Shown: piece by piece, positions 1 to 9,088 of the stretch
Layout: every line of letters begins with the position of its first letter
Position numbering within the stretch: position 1 is the first letter of the stretch
Assembly (NCBI GenBank): GCA_963764565.1
Contig: CAVXTD010000018.1
Location: 16,613-80,612, forward strand
Direction of reading: 5' to 3'
Source: DATBLE01 sp963764565
GTDB lineage: Bacteria; Actinomycetota; Thermoleophilia; Gaiellales; Gaiellaceae
DNA: 64,000 nucleotides
The notes under the pieces: generated by a model
Databases searched by the model: none
Told to the model about the DNA's origin: nothing
What the model saw: the letters and a program-made list of their open reading frames with translations, nothing else
Program-made: the position numbers and the translations under genes

Positions 1-140
1 CGCCGCGCAAGTTCTCGAACGCGGGCGACGACGACCTCGTCGTGCTCGTGATCGGGGCCAAGGACGGCTATGTCGAGCGCGACGGGCATCTCGTCGACCC
101 CGAGCGGGACTTGGAGCGGCGACAGGCGTTCGGGAGCTAG
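1..140 (+). CDS. C-terminal end of a cupin-domain protein (partial)
   Basis: Only the last 45 or so codons are present, read in the frame starting at base 3 and ending at TAG 138-140. The peptide carries the closing strands of a small cupin barrel, including the stretch LVVLVIGAK and a tail YVERDGHLVDPE. This matches the usual end of single-domain cupin proteins, which bind a metal or small ligand in the barrel. The metal ligands lie upstream of the window, so substrate and function cannot be given. The stop codon lies inside a strong hairpin (132-174) that ends the transcript. Confidence 0.6.
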   Translation, partial: PRKFSNAGDDDLVVLVIGAKDGYVERDGHLVDPERDLERRQAFGS

Positions 141-174
141 GGCCGCCGTCCCGGCGGAGGCGGCCCTAGCTCCC
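132..174 (+). terminator. Perfect 16-bp hairpin over the cupin stop codon
   Basis: The arms at 132-147 and 159-174 are perfectly complementary over 16 bases (GGGAGCTAGGGCCGCC and its complement) with an 11-base loop. The left arm contains the TAG stop of the cupin gene. No T-run follows, so it is either a factor-independent terminator of the GC-hairpin type common in actinobacteria or an mRNA 3'-end stabiliser. Being symmetric it could act on both strands. Confidence 0.7.
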
Positions 175-423
175 CCAGAGTCCCGAAGCTGTCCGCCGAG
201 AGGAGCACGGGCGAGGGGCTCTCGCTCCCCAACAGCCGCTCGAGCGCCACGGCGACGCGGTCGAGCAGGAGGATCTCGGGTGGCGAGAATGCCGATCGGG
301 CTGCTAGCCTCCGGCCAGCCCAGATGAAGCTCTGGCAGGAGGCTTCGGCCTCCGAACTGCCGTCCCGACGGCTGATGGCTTCTACCCACGCCGGTTCAAA
401 CGACGAGGGAGAACGTCGGGGCG
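175..423. other. Intergenic stretch before the Ehr-like operon
   Basis: No gene is supported on the plus strand. On the minus strand an open frame runs from a GTG at 430 to TAG at 137-139. It contains a fairly protein-like segment (PPEILLLDRVAVALERLLG), but it overlaps the start of the next operon and I recognise no family in it. The promoter of the hyfC operon should be in the last 100 bases; I see no clear -35/-10 pair. Confidence 0.3.
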
Positions 424-1405
424 ATGCCACAGCTGAGCGATGGACTGATCCAGGTACTGCAAGTCGGGACGATCCTGCTCGTCTCGCCGCTCGTCACGGG
501 CGTGATCGCCCGGCGTCGAGGCGATCGTGCAGATGCGGCGCGGACCTCGCGCTGCTTCAGCCGTACTACGACATCGCCAAGCTGTTCCGTAAGGAGACGG
601 TGCTCCCCGACGGCGCCGGGCCGGTCTTCCGCGTGGCGCCGTACGTCGCGTTCGCCTGCTACTGCGTCGTGCCGCTGCTGATTCCGGTGCTGACCAGCTT
701 CCCGCCGCAGGCCTCGTACATGGCCGACATCCTCGGCGGCGGCTTCATTCTCGGGCTGGCGAGCTACGCGGTCTCGCTGGCCGCGATCGACAGCGGCAGC
801 CCCTACGCCCAGCTCGGCTCGAGCCGGCTCAGGACGTTCGGCGCTCTCGGCGAGCCGACCATCCTCTTCGTCGTATTCACGGTTGCGCTGATCACCCAGA
901 CCGATCTGCCCTACGTCTTCGCGGCCACCCTGAAGTCCTCGGCAGCCGAGATCGTCCGCCCCGCGCACCTGCTCGCCGCGGCCGCCTTCTTCATGGTGGT
1001 GCTCTCGGAGACGGGCCGGATCCCGCTCGAGAGCCACGGCGGGACGCTCGAGTTCGGGATGATCGACGAGGCGCCGCACGCATCGAGCATTCGGGCCCGG
1101 GCTTCGCGCTGCTGCGCTGGGGCTCGTCGATGAAGCAGCTGATCCTCTACGTGATCCTCGCGAACGTCCTGCTCGCGCCCTGGGGCCTGGCCGGGACGCA
1201 CCGGCTCGGCGACGTCCTGATCGCGATCGCGCTGCTCGTCGCGAAGGCTTTCGGGATCGGCGATCGCGGTCGTCGGTGATCGAGTCGTCGTTCGCGAAGC
1301 TGCGCCTCTACAAGATTCCCGAGTTCACGGTCGGCAGCTTCCTGCTCGCCGTGCTCGCGGTGATCACGTTCATCCTTCAGCGCGACTACGGCGAGACGCG
1401 GCTAA
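424..1405 (+). CDS. hyfC: HyfC/NuoH-like membrane subunit of an Ehr-like complex (frameshifted)
   Basis: This is the membrane subunit that joins the hydrophilic arm to the ion-pumping arm in complex I and group 4 hydrogenases (HycD/HyfC/NuoH family). Starting at ATG 424 the protein opens with a membrane helix. It then carries the family landmarks LQPYYDIAKLFRKE, the loop SETGRIPLE, the acidic stretch LEFGMIDEA, and the closing KLRLYKIPEF followed by a last helix. Roughly eight membrane segments can be traced. The frame breaks near 515, 1070 and 1250; the break near 1256 is an extra G in a TCG string. The natural stop is probably TAA 1403-1405, reached after one more shift. First gene of the operon HyfC-E-F-G-H-I-B. 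The family assignment is firm; the exact residues at the breaks are not. Confidence 0.8.
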
Positions 1406-1437
1406 CCGTCTTCGGCGGCATCGCCACGGTCGTCGCC

Positions 1438-2064
1438 GTGATCGTGCTGCTGCTCGAGCTCATGCTGCTGCGCTCCCAGGACGTCTGGGAGCAGCTGCGC
1501 CTCTACGGCCTCGGCTCGGCGGCGATCGCGGTGGTCGCGTTCGCGGCCGCGCCGAGGGTCGGCGGCGGCGACCTCTACGCGATCGGCGCGATCACGATCG
1601 CCTTCAAGGCGCTCATCGTCCCGCTCGCGGTCGGCGCGATCATCCGCAACCTCGACGTGCCGACCGCGCGTGCCGTCGGCGGTGCGCGCGCCCGAGCGCG
1701 ATCCTGCTCGGCATCGTCCTCTCGAGCTTCGCGTTCATCGCCGTCTCGCGGCTGCGGATCGGCGGCGACGGCGTCGCTGCCGCTGCCGGCGCTCGGCGAT
1801 CGCGGTCGCCGTGATCGCTGGTCGCCTTCCTGCTGATGATCCTCCGCCCGTACGCGCCCTCTCAGCTGATCGGCTTCCTGACGCTCGAGAACGGCGTCAC
1901 GCTCGCGGCACTCGTGATCGCTCCCGGGCTGCCGCTGATCCTGGCGCTGCTGCTCCTCTTCGACGTCGCCGTCGGGCTGCTCGTGTTCGTCCTGCTCGTC
2001 CAGTACTTCGGCGATGCAGCGCACGACGGTCACGACCGACGTCCTCGACAGGCTGCGAGGCTGA
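1438..2064 (+). CDS. hyfE: HyfE-like membrane subunit (NuoK-related; frameshifted)
   Basis: This is a small membrane protein of the hydrogenase-4 component E family, whose C-terminal half resembles NuoK and which packs against the antiporter-like subunits. I place the start at GTG 1438, ahead of the first helix. After it come RLYGLGSAAIAVVAF, the motif AFKALIVPLAVGAIIRNL, and a C-terminal pair of helices around QLIGFLTLENG and PLILALLLLFDVAVG; the Glu in LTLEN is the conserved membrane carboxylate. The frame breaks near 1675, 1795 and 2010, and the stop is TGA 2062-2064. It sits between HyfC and HyfF, two bases before the next start, as in other hyf-type operons. Confidence 0.78.
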
Positions 2065-2066
2065 CG

Positions 2067-3549
2067 ATGGGCGCCCTGCTCGTCGTCCTGCTCGCGCTGC
2101 CGCTCGCCGCGCGCCGTCGCTCTCGCTCGGACGGTCGGCGCGGCTCGGCCGAGACGGTCGACGCTCGCCTGCGGCCTCGCCTCGCTCGGCGATCGCGGTC
2201 GCGCTCGCAGCGTCGGTCCGGCACGGCGCGGCCCGCTCGGCGCTCGGGCGGCTGGCTGCACCTCGACTCCCTCGGCGCGGTCTTCCTGCTCGCGACCGGC
2301 CTCCTGTACGCCGCCGGCTCGGCGTTCTCGATCGGCTACCTGCGCGGCGGCACGCACCGCGACCGGGTTCGCCGGCTACGCGCGCCGCTACTACGCGCTC
2401 CTCAACCTGTTCGGCTGGACGATGCTCCTCGTCCCGCTGATGAACGACTTCGCGACCCTCTGGGTCGCGGTCGAGCTGACCACGATCGTCTCCGTCCTGC
2501 TCGTCGCCGTCGATCGCACGGACGGCGCCCTCGAGGCCGCCTGGAAGTACGTGCTGATCGCCTCGGTCGGGCTCGGCATCGCCCTGCTCGCCGTGATCGT
2601 CCTCTACGCGGCCGGCACCGGACACGCTCGGCGACGCGCTACCTGCCCGCGCTTCGACCGCTACCTCGGCGTCGCCGGGCAGCTGCCGCGGCTGCAGGTG
2701 CAGTTCGCGTTCCTGCTCGCCGTCGTCGGGTTCGGCACGAAGGTCGGCTTCGCGCCGCTCCACACCTGGCTTCCGGACGCACACAGCGAGGCGCCGACCC
2801 CGATCTCGGCGCTCCTCTCCGGGGCGCTGCTCGCCAACGCCTTCTACGCAATCCTCCGCTTCTACCAGGTCGCCGCCGCTGGCGGGCGGCGACCGCTTCC
2901 CGCGCCACGTGCTGCTCGTCTTCGGCACGGCCTCGCTGGTCGTCGCCGCGCTGTTCGTCCTCCGGCAGGAGAGCTACAAGCGGCTGCTCGCCTACTCGTC
3001 GATCGAGCACATGGGCGTGATCGCGCTCGGCGTCGGCTTCGGCGTCCGGCTGGCCGTCGCGGGCGCGCTCTTCCATGTCCTCAACCACGCGGCGGCGAAG
3101 GGGCTCGCGTTCTTCGGCAGCGGCTCGCTGCTTCGCCGCTACGACACCAAGGAGATCGACGGAATCCGGGGCGCGGCGACGTGCGCTGCCGTTCAGCGCG
3201 CCGATGTTCCTCGCCGCGGCGCTCGCCCTCTCCGGCCTGCCCGTCTCCGGCGTCTTCCGCAGCGAGGTGCAGATCGTAAGCGGCGGGTTCGCGCAGGCCG
3301 GCGTACGTCTGGGTCGCGCTGCTGCTCGTGCTCGTCAACGTCGCCTTCCTCGGCGTCATCTGGCACGCCGGCCGGATGGTGCTCTCGCCCGCCCCGGCGG
3401 GCACCGTCCGCGGGCGAGACGAGCTGGTGGATGGTCGGTGCCATGGCCGCCTGCCTGGTCGTCGTCGTCGGCCTCGGCTTGCACCTGCCGGCGCCGCTCG
3501 CCTCGCTCCTCGGTCACGCGGCCGACGCCGCTGGGAGCAGCGCCGATGA
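2067..3549 (+). CDS. hyfF: HyfF-like antiporter-type proton-pumping subunit (frameshifted)
   Basis: This is a member of the NuoL/M/N-MrpA/D family, the ion-translocating subunits of complex I relatives. It starts at ATG 2067. Landmarks are the helix with WVAVELTTIVSVLL (conserved Glu), FGTKVGFAPLHTWLPDAHSEAP (conserved Lys and the family signature), KRLLAYSSIEHMG, and FHVLNHAAAKGLAFF with the second conserved Lys. These are the residues expected of a working proton channel. The frame breaks at least six times (around 2110, 2220, 2625, 2645, 3175, 3300), and the stop is TGA 3547-3549 overlapping the next ATG. Unlike the redox subunits of this operon, nothing functional seems lost here. Confidence 0.82.
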
Positions 3550-5071
3550 GCTCGAGACGCGCTGCGCGCCTGTCGAGGATCCGCGCGAGCGTGCTGCGAG
3601 CCGCCGGCTCGCGCGCGCTCGTCGAGCCGGCTCCGCCGGCGAGAGCGGCGCTTCCGGCGTGCCGCTCTCCCAGCTCGCCGACCGCGCGCCGAGGCGCTGC
3701 TCGAGCGGCGCGGCCGCTTCGTCGCGCTGTCTCCCGCGTCGAGCAGCCCGGAGCCGTCGCTGCGTCGCCGCGGTCTCCTTCCAGGGCGAGCTGCGTCGCC
3801 CTGCGGGCGCCGCTCGAGGGCGCCGCGCGAGTATCCCGTCGCTCAGCCGCGTCAGCCCGGCGGCGCTGCTGCCGGAGCGCGAGCTGCACGACGTCCACGG
3901 GCTCGTTCCGCTCGGGCAGGTCCGACCTGCCAGCCGCTCGTGTCGCCCGACCCGGACCGCTTCGAGCGCCGGATCGTCGACCCGCAGACCGTTCGTCATC
4001 CCGTACGGGCCGATCCGCTCCGGGCGTCTTCGAGTCGGTCCAGTACGTGATCGAGACCGGCGGCGAGGACGTGCTCGCGCTCGCACGTTCGGCCGTTCTT
4101 CAAGCACCGGCGGCTCGAGCAACGCTTCGCCGGGCTGGGGCTCGAGCACGCCGTCCAGCTCGCCGAGCGGGTCGCCGGAATCGCCACCGTCGCGCACGCG
4201 ACCGCCTTCTGCCAGGCGGTCGAGCGCGCGGTCGGGGTCGAGCCGACCCGGCGGGCGCAGCGCTGGCGCGTCGTCCACGCCGAGCTCGAGCGCATCGCCA
4301 ACCATCTCGACGTCGCGACGAAGCTCGCCGAGGATGCGGCCCTCGCCGTCGCCGTCGCCCGCTTCGGGATCCTCAAGGAGCAGGTCCAGCGGCTGCGCGC
4401 GCGTCTCTGCGGGAGCCGCTTCGGCCGCGGCGTCGTCGTCCCGGGCGGCCTCGGCGCGCCGCCGCTGCTCGAGCCGGCGTGCCGTGCTGCGCGAGCTGGA
4501 GCGGTTCGAGCGCGACCTGCGGCGGGACCGGCGGCTGCTGCTCGCGCACGACCTCGTTCACCGACCGGCTGATCGGCAGCGGCTGCCTCGACCGGGACAC
4601 GATCGAGGCGCTACTCCGGCGTCGGGCCGGTCGCCCGGGCCTGCGGCGAGGCCGTGGACGCGCGCTTCGAGCGACCGTACGGCGCCTACGTCCGGGTCGG
4701 CGGGCGGATCGCGACCGCGCGACGATGGCGACGCGATGGCGCGTCTCGAGCGTACGCTTCGCCGAGATCGCCGAGAGCCTCCACGTGATCAGGCAGGCGT
4801 TCGAGCGGCTCGACAAGTACGGGCCCGGAGCTGCGCGGCCGAGCTTCCGCGCCGAGCACGGGCGCCGCGTTCGGCTGGGCGGAGGCGCCGATGGGCGAGC
4901 TCGTCTACTGGGTCGAGGTCGCCGGAGGGCGCGTCGCAGACGGCTCGGATCAGCTCGCCGTCGCTCCGCAACTGGCCGCTCTTCGCGGAGAGCTTCCGCG
5001 GCGACGTGCTGACCGATTTCTCGTTCATCGAGCACAGCTTCGGCTTGACCCCGGCGGGAGCGGACCGGTAG
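3546..5071 (+). CDS. hyfG: HyfG-like large subunit without Ni ligands (Ehr-type, frameshifted)
   Basis: This is a fusion of a NuoC-like (30-kDa) domain and a NuoD/[NiFe]-hydrogenase large-subunit domain. The NuoC part ends with the ELHDVHGL signature; the second part has FESVQYVIETGGED, ELERIANHLD, and the C-terminal NWPLFAESFRGDVLTDFSFIE-like end. In true hydrogenases the first metal site reads RICGIC; here 4168-4185 reads RVAGIA. The second site, DPCYSC before the C-terminus, is replaced by GLTPAG just before the stop at 5069-5071. All four Ni-binding cysteines are therefore absent, so it cannot hold a [NiFe] centre. Frame breaks near 3700, 3930, 4080, 4490, 4600 and 4830. ATG 3546 overlaps the previous stop. 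Loss of these ligands defines the Ehr class; the quinone-site role of NuoD remains possible. Confidence 0.82.
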
Positions 5072-5074
5072 CCG

Positions 5075-5438
5075 ATGCTGGAGTGGATCGTACGCGGACT
5101 GCGGAGGAGGATCGTCACGACCCGCTACCCGCGCGCGGCCGAGCCGGCGCCCGACGGCTTCCGCGGGCGCGTCGAGGTGCTGCGACGCCGATGGCGGCTC
5201 GAGCCGGGCTCGAGGCGCGTCTGCCCGACCGGCGCGATCGCGCGTCGCGCGGCGGCCGCGTCTCGCTCGACCGAGGACGCTGCATCCTCTGCGGGCTGTG
5301 CGTCGCAGCCGAGCCGGAACGGTTCGCATTCGAGGCGCAGTACGAGACCGCCGCCGGCGCCGCCGCGGCGCTCGTCGTCGGCGAGCCGGCTGCGGCCGCC
5401 GAGCTCGCGCGGCGCTCGGGGAGCGGGCGCGGCGCTGA
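5075..5438 (+). CDS. hyfH: HyfH/NuoI-like ferredoxin subunit with a single cluster (frameshifted)
   Basis: It begins at ATG 5075, four bases after HyfG. NuoI-type subunits carry two [4Fe-4S] clusters to pass electrons to the small subunit. Here only one cluster can be built: CILCGLC gives three cysteines and the VCPTGAI segment gives the fourth. The stretch before CPTGAI (WRLEPGSRRV) has no CxxCxxC, so the other cluster is missing. The reading frame changes at least twice (near 5215 and 5270). The natural stop is probably TGA 5436-5438, overlapping the next gene. The protein is short for the family, roughly 120 residues. Confidence 0.65.
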
Positions 5439-5847
5439 AGCGGTCGATCCACATCCGCCACGTCGACGCGGGCTCGGACGGCAGCGAGGAGTGGGAGATC
5501 CAGGCGCTCACCAACCCCTACTACGACATGCAGCGGCTCGGGCTCTTCTTCACGCTCTCGCCCCGCCACGCCGACATCCTGCTCGTCACCGGCGGCGTCA
5601 CCGAGCCGATGCGTCAGCCGCTCCTGCGGGCCTGGGAGGCGATGCCGGAGCCGAAGGCGGTCGTGGCCGCAGGCACAGACGCCTGCTCCGGCGGGTTCGC
5701 CGCGGCCGCTGAGGAGCGTCGCCGGCGGCGTCGACCGGTTGCTGCCCGTCGACGTCTACGTTCCCGGCTCGCCGCCGAGCCCGATCGCGCTCCTCCACGG
5801 CCTGCTGCTGGCGGCCGGGATCCTGACCGGGGAGGTCGGCCGCGTGA
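5435..5847 (+). CDS. hyfI: HyfI/NuoB-like small subunit without cluster cysteines (frameshifted)
   Basis: This is the homologue of the NuoB/HyfI small subunit that normally holds the [4Fe-4S] cluster nearest the active site. The fold is well kept: HIRHVDAGS, ALTNPYYDMQRLG, SPRHADILLVTGGVT, VDVYVPGSPPSP. In the family the first site reads GSCNGCE; here 5471-5491 reads GSDGSEE. The YVPGCPP cysteine is Ser (about 5764-5778). The GxCA motif reads GTDACSGG, with one cysteine two positions away. At least three of four ligands are thus lost. Two frame breaks near 5700-5735. The start is unclear: frame and overlap suggest CTG 5435, possibly a misread ATG. The stop TGA 5845-5847 overlaps the next GTG. 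Changes in three separate places argue against chance error. Confidence 0.75.
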
Positions 5848-7811
5848 ACGCCCTCTACGCGGCCGGCATGCTGGCCCTCGCAGCCGCGGTCGGGCTGCCG
5901 CTGCTCAGCGTCCGGCTCGGCACGGCCGCCGCCGCGGCCGGCTCGCTCGCCGCTCGCCGCCGTTGGGTTCGGCAGCGCCGCGCACTGGACGCGTGCGAGC
6001 CTGGGGCTCGGCACCTGGCTCGGCTTCGGGCCGGCGGCACTCGTCTCCGACCGGCTCGGCGGGCTGTTCCTCACGGTCGTCGGGGTGACCGGCGCGGCGG
6101 TCTCGCTGGCGCTCCTCGAGCGTCCCCCCGGACGGACGGCGGCGAGCCTGCATGCGGTGATCCTGCTCGCGGTCGCAACCGTGATCGGGACCGACCAGGC
6201 GTTCGTCCTCCTGCTCGCCTGGGAGACGTTGACCGTCGCGATCTACCTGCTCGCCGCCGCCGGGCGCGACCGGCCGGGATCGCTCGCCGACGCGTACTTC
6301 GGCGGTGCGCTGTCGAAGCTCGGCGGCGCCTGCCTCCTCGCCGCCTTCGCGCTCCTGTACGGCCGGACGGGCAGCTTCGAGCTCTCCGTCTGGGCGCACG
6401 GCGGCCGGCACGCTCGGCGGCGCCCGCAGCGTCGCGTTCGTCCTGCTACTCGTCGGCTTCGGCTCGAAGATCGGACTCCTGCCGCTGCAGGCCGGCCTGC
6501 CACCCCTGTACAGCGCGGCCCCGGGAGCCTCGGCGGCGACGATCTCGATCGCCTTCAACGCCGGCTTCTACGGGCTCTGGCGGCTCGTCTTCCAGACCCT
6601 CGGGCCGGGGCCGGCGTGGTGGGGAGAGACCGTCATCGTGCTCGGCGGCCTCGGAGCGCTCGTCGGCATCCTCTACGCCGTCACCCAGGACGAGATTGCC
6701 CGGTTCCTCGGGTTCTCCAGCGTCGAGCACGGGGGGATCATCCTGCTCGGGTTCGGCGTCGCCCTGCTCGGCCAATCCGCGGGCGAGCCGAACCTCGCCG
6801 CGGCCGGGCTACTCGCCGCGACGCTGCACCTCGTCATGCACGGGGGGGCCAAGACCCTGGCCTTCATCGGCGCCGACCGCGTCGCGGACGCGACGGGTAG
6901 CCGCGATCTGCGCCCGCTTGGTGGTCTTGCGCCGCGCATGCCGCGAACCGCGGTCGGGTTCGGTCTCGCCGTACTCACGCTGGCCGCGATGCCGCCGTTC
7001 GGCGGCTTCGTCAGCGAGTGGTTCACGCTCGAGGCGCTCTTACAGAGCTTCCGCCTCCACTCGACGGTCGCCAGGTTGATCATGGCGCTCGGCGCCGCGA
7101 TGCTCGCCCTGACCGCCGGAGTCGGACTGCTCGCGTTCGCGAAGCTCTACGGAGGCATGTTCCTCGGTCGCGCCCGCAGCTCGATCGCGAACGTCCGCGA
7201 ACTACCCGGAACTGGCGTCGGGTTCCTCGGGCTGGCGGTGGTCGCGCTCGGTCTCGGCGCCGTCGCGCCCTGGGAGATTCGCTGGCTCGGCCGCGCCCTC
7301 GAAGGTCTGCTCGGGTTCGATCTCTCCGCGAAGGACGATCAGCACCCCGCTCGTGCTCGGGCCCGTCTACGAGCACTTCTCCGTCCTCGCACCCACCTGG
7401 GTCGCGTTGGGCATCGCTGTCTTTGCGAGCGTGTCGGCGGCGATCGTCCGACTCGTCCTCCGGCCGCCCGTGCGCCGCGCACCGGTGTGGGTCTCCGGGA
7501 GCGCCGCCGAGGTCGGGAACGTTCAGTACACCCCCGACAGCTATGCCAACCCGATCCGGGTCGTGCTCGCCGGCGCGTACGGCTTCAAGCGCGAGCTCGG
7601 GCCGGCAAACGCGGGCGGGACGCGGTCGCTGCGGACACGCGTCGTGCCGGCGTTCGAGGAGTATCTCTACCGCCCGCTCACGCGCGTCGGGCTCGGCTGC
7701 TCGGGCTGGGTGCGCCGACTACAGTCGGGGCGACTGAGCTTCTACCTCCTCTACATCCTGGCCGTCTTGCTCGCCGCCCTCGCCCTGATCCCCGCCCTCA
7801 ACGCTCGATGA
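5844..7811 (+). CDS. hyfB: HyfB-like antiporter-type subunit (frameshifted)
   Basis: This is a second, longer member of the NuoL/M/N family, about 655 residues. It starts at GTG 5844 overlapping the small-subunit stop. Landmarks are LLAWETLTVAIYLL (conserved Glu), FGSKIGLLPLQAGLPP (Lys in the place of the classic motif), RFLGFSSVEHGGIIL, LHLVMHGGAKTLAFI with the conserved Lys, and MPPFGGFVSEW. A C-terminal soluble tail (YTPDSYANPIRVVL, YGFKREL) and a last helix are as in HyfB/HycC proteins. Frame breaks near 5950, 6080, 6410 and 7337. With HyfF it gives the complex two pumping subunits. Its stop TGA 7809-7811 overlaps the start of the universal stress protein, so the two are translated together. 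Confidence 0.82.
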
Positions 7812-8246
7812 TCCAGCAGATCCTGATCGCCTGGGACGGCTCGCGGCCCGCACGTCACGCCCTCGACATCGCCGTCGATCTGGCCCGCCGCTACGAAGCC
7901 GAGCTCGTCGCCGCGTCGGTCGCACACTCGCCGGCTCACGCCGAGACCGGATCCGATCGCACCGAGTCGGTCGACGCTGCTCGCCGCTACCTGGAGGAGA
8001 CCTTCCACGCGGTCGCGGACCGCGCCCAGCGGGTCGGCATACCGCTCGACCAGGTGATCATCGAAGGCGACTCTCCCCCAGACGACATCCTGCGCTACGC
8101 GCATGAGCACGGCTTCGACCTCCTCGTGGTAGGTCACCACCGCAGCCGCCGGCCGGGGCGTTTCCTTCTCCACGGCCTCGCCGAGCGGCTGATCGCACAG
8201 ACCGACATGCCCGGTCCTCGTCGTCACCGACGACCGCGACGAGTAG
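7808..8246 (+). CDS. Universal stress protein (UspA family)
   Basis: This is a single-domain Usp of about 145 residues in the alpha/beta nucleotide-binding fold. It opens with ILIAWDGSRPARHALDIAV and has the ATP-binding run LLVVGHHRSRRPGRFLLHGLAERL, matching the family's GxxGxGxxxxxxxGS region only loosely. A one-base break at about 8211 must be repaired to read the closing strand VLVVTDDRDE and TAG 8244-8246. ATG 7808 overlaps HyfB, so it belongs to the Ehr-like operon and may regulate it or sense energy state (inference). Confidence 0.8.
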
Positions 8247-8266
8247 ACCCTGCGAACCCTTTCGAG

Positions 8267-8989
8267 TCAGCGCGAGCGGAGGCGCCGAGACAGCCGCGCC
8301 GTGTAGCGCCGCGAGAGCGCTCCCGGCAGCGCTCCGAGCAGCTTCATCGCGAGCGCCATCCGCCGCGGGAAGGAGATCTCCGGCCTACCCTCCTCGAGCC
8401 CGTCCGCGATCGCCCGCGCCATCTCCTCCGGCTCGATCAGGAACGGCATCTCGAACTCGTTCTGCGCGGTCAGCGGCGTGCGGACGTACCCGGGGTTGAC
8501 CGTCGTGACCTCCACCCCGGTGCCCGTGAGGTCGGCCCGCAGCGAGTCGCACATCGAGATCAGAAACGCCTTCGTCGCCCCGTAGGCGGCCGCCCGCGGC
8601 AGCGCCGCAAAGCCCGTCACGCTCGCGACCACCGCGATCCGCCCGGAGCGGAGCTCGAGCATCGCCGGCAACACAGCCTCGATGCAATTGACCGTGCCCA
8701 TCACGTTCACGTCGAGGTGCTGCCTGAACACGTCGGCATCGAACGACCGCGGATCGACCGGAACGTACGTGCCGGCGTTGAGTAGCGCGATGTCGACCGG
8801 GGCGATCTCGTCGGCGATCCGGTGCATTGCCTCGCGGTCGGTCACATCGCCGGGATGGGCCTCGCCGGGCAGCTCGGCGAGCTTGCCGGCGGAGCGGGCG
8901 GTGAGGAAGAGCGTGTGGCCGCGCCGGGCGAGCTCGCGCGCGGTCGCAGCCCCGATCCCGGTCGAAGCGCCCGTGATCCAGATCCTCAT
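8267..8989 (-). CDS. Short-chain dehydrogenase/reductase (SDR)
   Basis: This is an intact 240-residue classical SDR. It has the N-terminal nucleotide-binding glycines TGASTGIG at residues 6-13, the NAG motif (LLNAG), the catalytic Ser in VASVTG, and YGATK with catalytic Tyr and Lys. The tail is basic (RRYTARLSRRLRSR), which may bind membrane or acidic partners. It reads downstream of the CFA-type methyltransferase, separated by 90 bases that hold two palindromes, so it may belong to the same lipid operon. Substrate unknown; lipid-linked carbonyl reduction is a guess from context. Confidence 0.88.
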   Translation of the reverse strand: MRIWITGASTGIGAATARELARRGHTLFLTARSAGKLAELPGEAHPGDVTDREAMHRIADEIAPVDIALLNAGTYVPVDPRSFDADVFRQHLDVNVMGTVNCIEAVLPAMLELRSGRIAVVASVTGFAALPRAAAYGATKAFLISMCDSLRADLTGTGVEVTTVNPGYVRTPLTAQNEFEMPFLIEPEEMARAIADGLEEGRPEISFPRRMALAMKLLGALPGALSRRYTARLSRRLRSR

Positions 8990-9010
8990 TCGGCCCCGCC
9001 TCGCCGAACG

Positions 9011-9088
9011 TCTTGTAACACAGTGTTACTTGCTCGGGAACGCGCACGGGGCCGGCAATTCCGGGCTTGTAACACTGTGTTACTTGCC
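9011..9088. repeat. Pair of GTAACAC-type palindromes, one containing a stop codon
   Basis: Two near-identical sites lie 54 bases apart: GTAACACAGTGTTAC at 9015-9029 and GTAACACTGTGTTAC at 9069-9083. Both sit in the context CTTGTAACAC...GTTACTTGC. Each is a palindrome with 7-base arms. The second supplies the TAA stop (9080-9082, minus strand) of the methyltransferase gene. They lie between two genes of one operon, so they may be operators, mRNA-processing or termination signals, or copies of a dispersed repeat. Related palindromes occur at 10629, 21627, 31554 and 32724. Confidence 0.75.

Noticed and set aside
137..430. Minus-strand 97-codon frame in the first intergenic gap
   Set aside because: Partly protein-like, but it overlaps the start of the hyfC operon, matches no family I know and has no ribosome site; left as unproven.
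1255..2200. Repeated GCGATCGC octamers as a HIP1-like repeat
   Set aside because: They encode Ala-Ile-Ala in GC-rich codons within membrane helices and are expected by codon use; no intergenic enrichment was seen.
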